DNA of 64,000 nucleotides, taken from positions 9,700,933 through 9,764,932 of the forward strand of contig ML677366.1 of assembly GCA_007922305.1 (NCBI GenBank). The letters run 5' to 3'. Under the pieces are notes generated by a model, which worked only from the letters and a program-made list of their open reading frames with translations, was not told where the DNA came from and did not search any database. Origin of the DNA: Dermatemys mawii (lineage: Eukaryota; Chordata; Testudines; Dermatemydidae). Positions 58,490 through 64,000 of the stretch are shown here, piece after piece. Both the position numbers and the translations under genes were made by a program. The first letter of the stretch is position 1; the number at the start of each line of letters is the position of its first letter.

Positions 58490-58960
58490 ACTAGTTAATT
58501 TTTTCCCCCTCTAATCTCAGTTTTGCAAAGTCAACATGGCTTATGAAAATCAAGTTGCATTAATACATCATTCCTAAGAATAATCATTCTGGAATCTGAA
58601 CTTGTTTCTGTTATCTGCTCAGCTTGACAATGATTTATGAAGCAGAAAACAAGACAGCTTCATTTTCATAAGGCAACACAGACCTTCTGGACAAGGAAGA
58701 GCTCTGATAGTTGTTTTGACTAGTAAACTGAAACAAACATGACACAAAAGTCAATACAACTGCAACATCAGCCTCTCATTTTACAAAGTAACTTTCCTCA
58801 GCTAGGGCAATCTGACAGTCAAAATGTTGTGATATTCAATAACATTCTGAATCTTCACTAATTACAGCTGCAGTGGGTTTATCATAATGGGCATGTTAGC
58901 TGCAAAATAAATGCATGGTAACGATTCACAAAACATGTCAATTTTAACAGTTAGAGGGAC
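58490..58960. promoter_or_regulatory. candidate conserved non-coding block
   Basis: About 470 bp free of recognised repeats. It contains TAATTACAGCTG (58859-58870, a homeodomain core joined to an E-box), CATTAATACATCATTCC (about 58558-58574), 'gacaatgatttatgaagc' (about 58625-58642), and several TGTCA/TGACA words. The E-box next to TAATTA is a common combination for bHLH and homeodomain factors. Regulatory function is inferred. Confidence 0.3.
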
Positions 58961-60020
58961 TTAGTCATGGTATTCTTCATATAGATAGATTGATATTAAC
59001 TCTTTGAAACTTTAAATTGAATTCATGTTTGTATATCAATATATATGTTTTAATAAACTTTAGGATGCTTTGGAATTTCATAGCTGTCACTGTATTCTAC
59101 GCTATCACATTCTTGGAACTTGATGGATAAAACTCTCAAAAGCTTCCTCCAAAGGCAGATCCTTACCATGTGAATTTTCACCAGCAGCTAGAAGTGCAGG
59201 GCACATAACACACAGAAGAAATACTGGTGCATGTTTACCACTCAGGTTGTTATGTGATAAAAAATGAAGGAGCAGTGTGTACACAATGTAGTCCCTACAC
59301 TTATGCTTTGTAAGTAAACCAAACAAACAAAGGAGATATTTATGGGAGAATGATACAAGACAAGGTGAATAGGACTTCTCATGATATTTTAAAATTTTAG
59401 TGAAAAGCTTTATTTTATATTATGTTTGTAGTTAAACTTTTCCTCAAACACAACAGTCTTGTGCTAATGCATAAAATCCAGAAAGTAAAACTGACCAGCC
59501 CAATTGCATTGTTCAAGACAAGTGCAAAAGTAAACAAACTATGTAAATAATTAAAAGTGTGTGTTTCTTTAACATCATTTTAAATGATCTAGGTTGTCAT
59601 GATTAACATAAGTAAGGAGATATAGATATAGACAATGTTCTTTTAAAGTTCACCCTTCAGATACAATTCAGTTAACTTGTCACTAAACAGACTGAACAGA
59701 CTTTGGAACTCTTATAAAGCAGGATCAAAATGGCTGAGGGATGTCTATCAGGTAGTATGCACAGTTGAGATTCTTTAGGGGGCTGATGCTTCAGATCACT
59801 GACGTAAATAAAAAACGACTATTATTGCACTCAGTGGGTTTTGGCTTGGGCCTCATGTGAAGTAAGAAAATATCGTATGACTGCCACAGAGTAACCTATC
59901 CACTGGCAAATTTGTGGGCAAGTTTCACATATGTCTATGTGAAAAGAAAACCATTAGAAAGATTTTTGCTTTGTTTCAAAGTGAGAAGCACATTATTAAA
60001 CCAAACCTGCTTTCTGACCA
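58960..60020. other. unique AT-rich DNA
   Basis: AT-rich sequence with short TATA/GATA simple runs (about 58981, 59619). No gene, transposon or RNA recognised. Confidence 0.5.
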
Positions 60021-60038
60021 AAAAAAAAAAAAAAAAAA
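60020..60038 (+). repeat. poly-A run (19 A)
   Basis: An uninterrupted run of 19 A, immediately upstream of the palindromic repeat at 60050. It could be a retroposon A-tail; no 5' body is recognisable. Confidence 0.85.
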
Positions 60039-60049
60039 GATTTAACTAG

Positions 60050-60132
60050 GACTCGATTCTGATCTCAGTTGTGCTGTTACAAATCAGGAGTCACTCCGCT
60101 GAAGTCAATGGAATTGCACAAGGATAAAACCC
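60050..60132. repeat. palindromic dispersed repeat, 'gaagtcaatggaattgcac' type
   Basis: The phrases 'gattctgatctcagttgtgc', 'aaatcaggagtcactccgct' and 'gaagtcaatggaattgcac' follow the classic order of this old hairpin family, also seen at 4543 and 44493. Plus-strand orientation is arbitrary because it is nearly self-complementary. Confidence 0.65.
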
Positions 60133-60139
60133 AAAGTCA

Positions 60140-61560
60140 GTCAATCAGAAACAAGTTGCTTCATTTTTTTCCTCTCAACCTTTTCTTTATATAATCAAGT
60201 TATGAAATACCATGTAGACCCAGTACTGAAAAACTCAGGCGTCTTCATGGACTTTTGCACACAATGCTTGTTTCTCTGTATAATTCACACATATGGAAGC
60301 TGGCATAGCCACAAATGAAGCTGCATCGTGGTAGGTGAGCAAGCTGGCAGAAGGCACTTGAATAACACCAGCAAGTCAGCAGGGAATCACCTCATCAATG
60401 TGACAGGGGACATAAAATATCTTCAGATCTCCCCTCCCGCCAACTTTGATTTACCTCCCCGTTATTTGTTCAAATAAATGAAACTGCAAATCAGAACATC
60501 AACACTTGAATAATATTTTATTTTAGAGGCTTTACAGTTAAATCACTCAAACATTGGCTAAAGAATCACTGATGTTTTAGTCCCAGCTTCAGCACGGAAG
60601 TAAATTGTGTACTTGACTCTAACAATCTTCCAAGATATAAAGCCATTTGACTGAGGTCATACTTAAGATAATATAACTCTCCTTGATGAGGTTCATTTAC
60701 ATATTTGTTTTCCTTGCCTGAGCCCATTTTTTGTGTAGATTTAGTGCAGTTGTTTACAGTGCTGGGATTTTTATGATCAAGGTCATACATGAGAATATTT
60801 ACAATGCCAGGCATAAACATGACTCCTACTTAAGAAGCATATCCTGTTCCCAAATGAGATCCAAGTCCCACTTATAATGTCATACATTTACAAAGCACTT
60901 AATAAATGTTTATTTTCCAACGCAATTCTAAACAATTATTGCATTGTTGCTTTAGTGTCTCCCAGTCAACACCAGCATTGTAAGATATTCATTAGCCAAT
61001 ATACTCCTCTTGTAAAGGCCCTTTGACCTTTACTCTTTCATGGGTTTCTGCTTTTCCTACCAACTTTCAACAGACAGCACCTTCCTTGCTATCACACTGT
61101 TTCACAAATTATTCTCCAAACTGGCTTTAAAAAAATGCTAAAAATAATGATCTTTGTATTTCATATAAACTAAATTTATCAGGGTCACATCCCTGCTTCT
61201 GTCAGTGATCTTCTCCTGAGAATGATGGATTCTCCTTGGTGCAGAGATTGTTCAAAACAAAAACAATGCCGTACACGCATGTTTTCAGGAAAATGACCGA
61301 GGGGGGGTTTCTGTCCATGGTCCCTGCCCCTTTGTGTGTAATCCACAAACATCCTGGTAACAGGAGTCTCTTGTTGCGGGCAGAGGAGGGTGGGGTAAAA
61401 CAATGGGGAGATATAACACATGCACTGTAATTACCCAAGGAAGCCATTAATTATGTAGTTTCCAATATCCTCTAAAAGGGTTGCCCACCCCTAACTACAT
61501 ATTTATACATATTTACTTGTTAATCAATAAAGGAAAATGGCTACATTATTTTGATTAAAA
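60140..61560. other. unique DNA, nothing recognised
   Basis: Short chance frames on both strands (up to 84 codons) without domain. The 7-G run near 61301 is a simple homopolymer. No repeat recognised. Confidence 0.5.
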
Positions 61561-62160
61561 TAGCAACCCTATGTGCGGCAATAAAATCAAATTTGAGGAG
61601 GGCAGGGGGAAGGGAAAAGGCGCTAACAGTGTCTGCGCTCCTCCAGCCTATGATATATGATATTTTCAGGCTGCTAGGAGAGCAGACACATTAAGAAAAT
61701 AGTGCTAATGATATTAAAGTACTTTACAAGGCTTGTTACTAAGCGCTGACAAACCTGTCAAGTGTATAATGTAGGAGGCTATCGCAGCGTTCTCAGAAAA
61801 CCATACCCCTACCCCATTTCAGTGCAATCTCCTAATAATGGAGCTGCTATAAATTCTAGCCAGCAATGGGACAGAGTCCTGGCTTCTCACCCCAATGTGA
61901 AGACATGATAAATATAAAAGAAAATGGCTGTCAGTTTTGGCGCCCGAACCTTATTACAAAGTCTTAATCTTACTGGCCTCAGCACCTTTTATCACCGCCT
62001 TGTTATGAGCTGATGGCTTTTTTATTTGCTGGGAGATGGAGGATGTGTCATTTGATGTCCTTTTATGTAGCCACTGCTCTGTCCTCTCATGGAAAAAAAA
62101 AATCATTTTTATATGTTTATTACAGTAACCGATTAAATGCAAGGTTCATGCTACGTTTGG
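61560..62160. promoter_or_regulatory. candidate conserved non-coding region
   Basis: About 600 bp without recognised repeats, of balanced composition. It contains 'ggctgtcagttttggcgccc' with CTGTCA (61928-61933, a TALE-type word) beside TTTTGGCGCC (61935-61944, E2F-like). It also has 'gcgctgacaaacctgtcaag' (about 61744-61763, two TGACA/TGTCA words) and 'ttttatcaccgcc' (about 61988). This is the longest unbroken candidate regulatory stretch in the window. Function is inferred. Confidence 0.32.
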
Positions 62161-63240
62161 TCCAGGCACCTTCCTGGTAGATTTCAGCAGAGGCTAGGAT
62201 TAGATAGATAGCCTTATGCAGACTTATTAGGAACATGGGCACAATGGAGCATTGTTTTCATTTTCCTGCTTCTGGAGTGTCGGTCTCGCTGTTATTATTT
62301 ATTATTATTTATTGTTTTGTTTTCCTTATGGATTTTCCCCTCTTGCCAAGGTCAAGAGGAAACGGTATGTCCTGGCTCATACTCTTTCTACAAGTGTCAA
62401 GCTATGATGATGGGCCAGTAAACAAAGTGTGACTCAAATCTCAGCTCAAGTTCAATCAGTTTGAACTTTAAGATCGGCTATCTCGCAATTATCCAAATAT
62501 TATCCTAAACCTCAAAGCTGACTTCCTGTCTTCTTCATTTATGGCAAACAAAAGGCTGAACTCTACTTGAAACAATGACCCTGTCAGAACCTTTATCCTC
62601 CCCATCCACAACTCCAGGAAAGTGCCAACATCAGGTACTTAACTAAAGATGACAGTGATGAGTTGCTTTCAAGCCGCAGCCGGAGATTCCATTGCTTGTG
62701 CTTAATCTTGGTTTGAAGAAAGTGTGGCCTACTCTGTTGATGTGGGGAAGTCCCTCTGCTCTTGTTTTGTGTGCCAGATGGTGATCAGCCACTGAGTCAG
62801 GATGAACCAATTAGCAGAGTCCCCCATTCAGTAAGAGTCCTGATGGTTAACCAAGGAGAAGATCCAGATCAGGATGTCACCATCCAAAAGCAGCAGCTAA
62901 TTCGGGGAAGGAAAAGAGGGACTTTTCTCCAGGCGAGCTATGCATGAGCTGTGCTAAGTTTGCTTAACCCAGGAGTCCCTCAGGGCCCTGTTGTGTAAAG
63001 TTGTGTGGGCTCTGTCTTACCCTCAAGTCACAAATGACTCTAGTGACAGTTGAGGGTACTCTGCTCTCCACACGATTGTGCAGTATCTTAGCTCATAAGA
63101 CTATTTCCCTGCTCCCTTTCATACGAGGAGCTCAAACCACCCCTTCCCTCCCTTCCTTTCTTATTTCCCACCAAGGATCCATGGCTTATAACAAGAAAAG
63201 CAAGGTGTGCATGAAGAAGGGGGAAAATAAAACCTAGTTT
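62160..63240. other. unique DNA, nothing recognised
   Basis: Contains a short TTA-trinucleotide run (about 62291-62312). No gene or repeat family recognised between the two candidate regulatory blocks that bracket it. Confidence 0.5.
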
Positions 63241-63430
63241 TAGTTTAAAAGAGAAGGAGACGTCACGGCTCACACTCCTGTAATGAATATTAAATTGTTT
63301 GTCATGTAAATAACCCTCTCTGTTACCGCAAAATTGTTTACTTGATAAGAAGTAACTAATGTTTAAAATCATCTGAAAATCCTCAGTTTCCAAACCAAGC
63401 AGCCAAATTTGTAAGGACACTCAGGGCAGA
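63240..63430. promoter_or_regulatory. candidate conserved non-coding block
   Basis: Repeat-free block containing GACGTCACG (about 63260-63268, a CRE-like TGACGTCA-related word), 'gtaatgaatattaaattg' (about 63280-63297) and GTAAATAACC (about 63305-63314, FOX-like). Composition is more balanced than the adjoining AT-rich sequence. Candidate only. Confidence 0.27.
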
Positions 63431-63654
63431 GTCTTGCTCAGTCGCAGACTGGCTGGTTTCAGGTGAAAAATCCCTATAAGCTGCATTTTGCAGTTCGCAT
63501 CACAGAAATGATCCTGTGAGAAACAGTCTCAAGTGTGTGTGAGGGAGAGGGGGACACATTCCTCTCTCAAGTAAACTGGTGTAAATGCAGAGTTGCTCTT
63601 CTGTTTTCAGTGGAGTTATTTCAGATTAATATCTGCATCATCAAGGCAGAATTA

Positions 63655-63825
63655 TTATACATAAATATATATAAATATATTTATATATATTTATATTATT
63701 TATATTATATATTTATATGTTTATATTATTTATTTATATATTTATATATATATTTATATATTATTATATTTATTTTATATTATTTATTTATATATTTATA
63801 TCATATATTTATATTATTATGTATA
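63655..63825. repeat. AT microsatellite (TATTTATA-type)
   Basis: About 170 bp made of irregular TAT, TTTATA and ATATTTAT units with few other bases. It leaves an open frame of low-complexity I/Y/L/F residues, which is an artefact of composition and not a gene. Arrays of this kind are length-variable. Confidence 0.9.
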
Positions 63826-64000
63826 TTTCACTGTTACCTAGAGGTCTTCAAGCAACTGAGATTGGGGCCTCATTATGCCAGAAACCGTACACACAGTGGG
63901 ATAAAGTTCTCCCATAAAGAACTTATAATTGACATGAGAAACCAAAAGGTGGGAGGAAAGTGAGGAGAAACAGAGTCACAGAGAGTTGAAGTGACATGAT

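Noticed and set aside
63535..63963. 142-codon plus-strand open frame, the longest here
   Set aside because: Most of it is the translation of an AT microsatellite (Y/I/L/F repeats). Lack of stops comes from the repeat unit.

Overview
This is nuclear DNA from a vertebrate, most likely a turtle (Testudines) or, less likely, a crocodilian. Three things point there. CR1 retrotransposon 3' ends carry the ATTCTATGATTCT-type tail (+ strand near 14390-14482, - strand at 21823 and 25456). Several short inverted-repeat DNA-transposon families match ones I remember as abundant in turtle genomes (13874, 19153, 40498, 55269). There are also many old MIR-like SINE copies. The DNA is AT-rich and CpG-poor. 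The identification comes from remembered repeat families, not from a search.

I find no protein-coding gene, no coding exon I can recognise and no intact RNA gene. The open frames are all under about 145 codons. They lack recognisable domains and look like chance frames, except those inside the degraded CR1 reverse transcriptase at 48036-48707. The window therefore reads as a gene desert or part of a very long intron.

Layout: 1-11.6 kb is mostly unique AT-rich sequence with a hAT-like fragment (3.5 kb), old MIR/L3-type fragments (5.4, 9.7, 10.0 kb) and candidate regulatory blocks (1.6, 2.9, 10.8 kb). From 11.6 to 19.7 kb there is a cluster of inverted-repeat elements, a CR1 3' end and a degenerate internal duplication at 12.1/12.4 kb. 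From 19.7 to 35 kb the sequence is largely unique, with minus-strand CR1 tails and MIR-like copies. Between 35 and 53 kb insertions are densest: a possible L2-like remnant (35.9 kb), a 153-bp hAT MITE beside a 49-bp tandem triplication (40.5-40.8 kb), a probable LTR (45.7-46.4 kb), a hAT MITE next to an internally deleted CR1 (47.6-48.7 kb) and a hAT MITE with a perfect 8-bp target duplication (52.0 kb). From 53 to 64 kb the sequence is again mostly unique, with several candidate conserved non-coding blocks, a tRNA-Ala half joined to a MIR-like copy (57.5 kb) and an AT microsatellite at the end.

The best candidates for function are non-repetitive blocks that combine homeodomain (TAAT/ATTA), octamer, FOX or E2F-like words with low repeat content. 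They could be developmental enhancers of a distant gene. This is inference: conservation cannot be measured from one sequence. I did not find a new biological system here.
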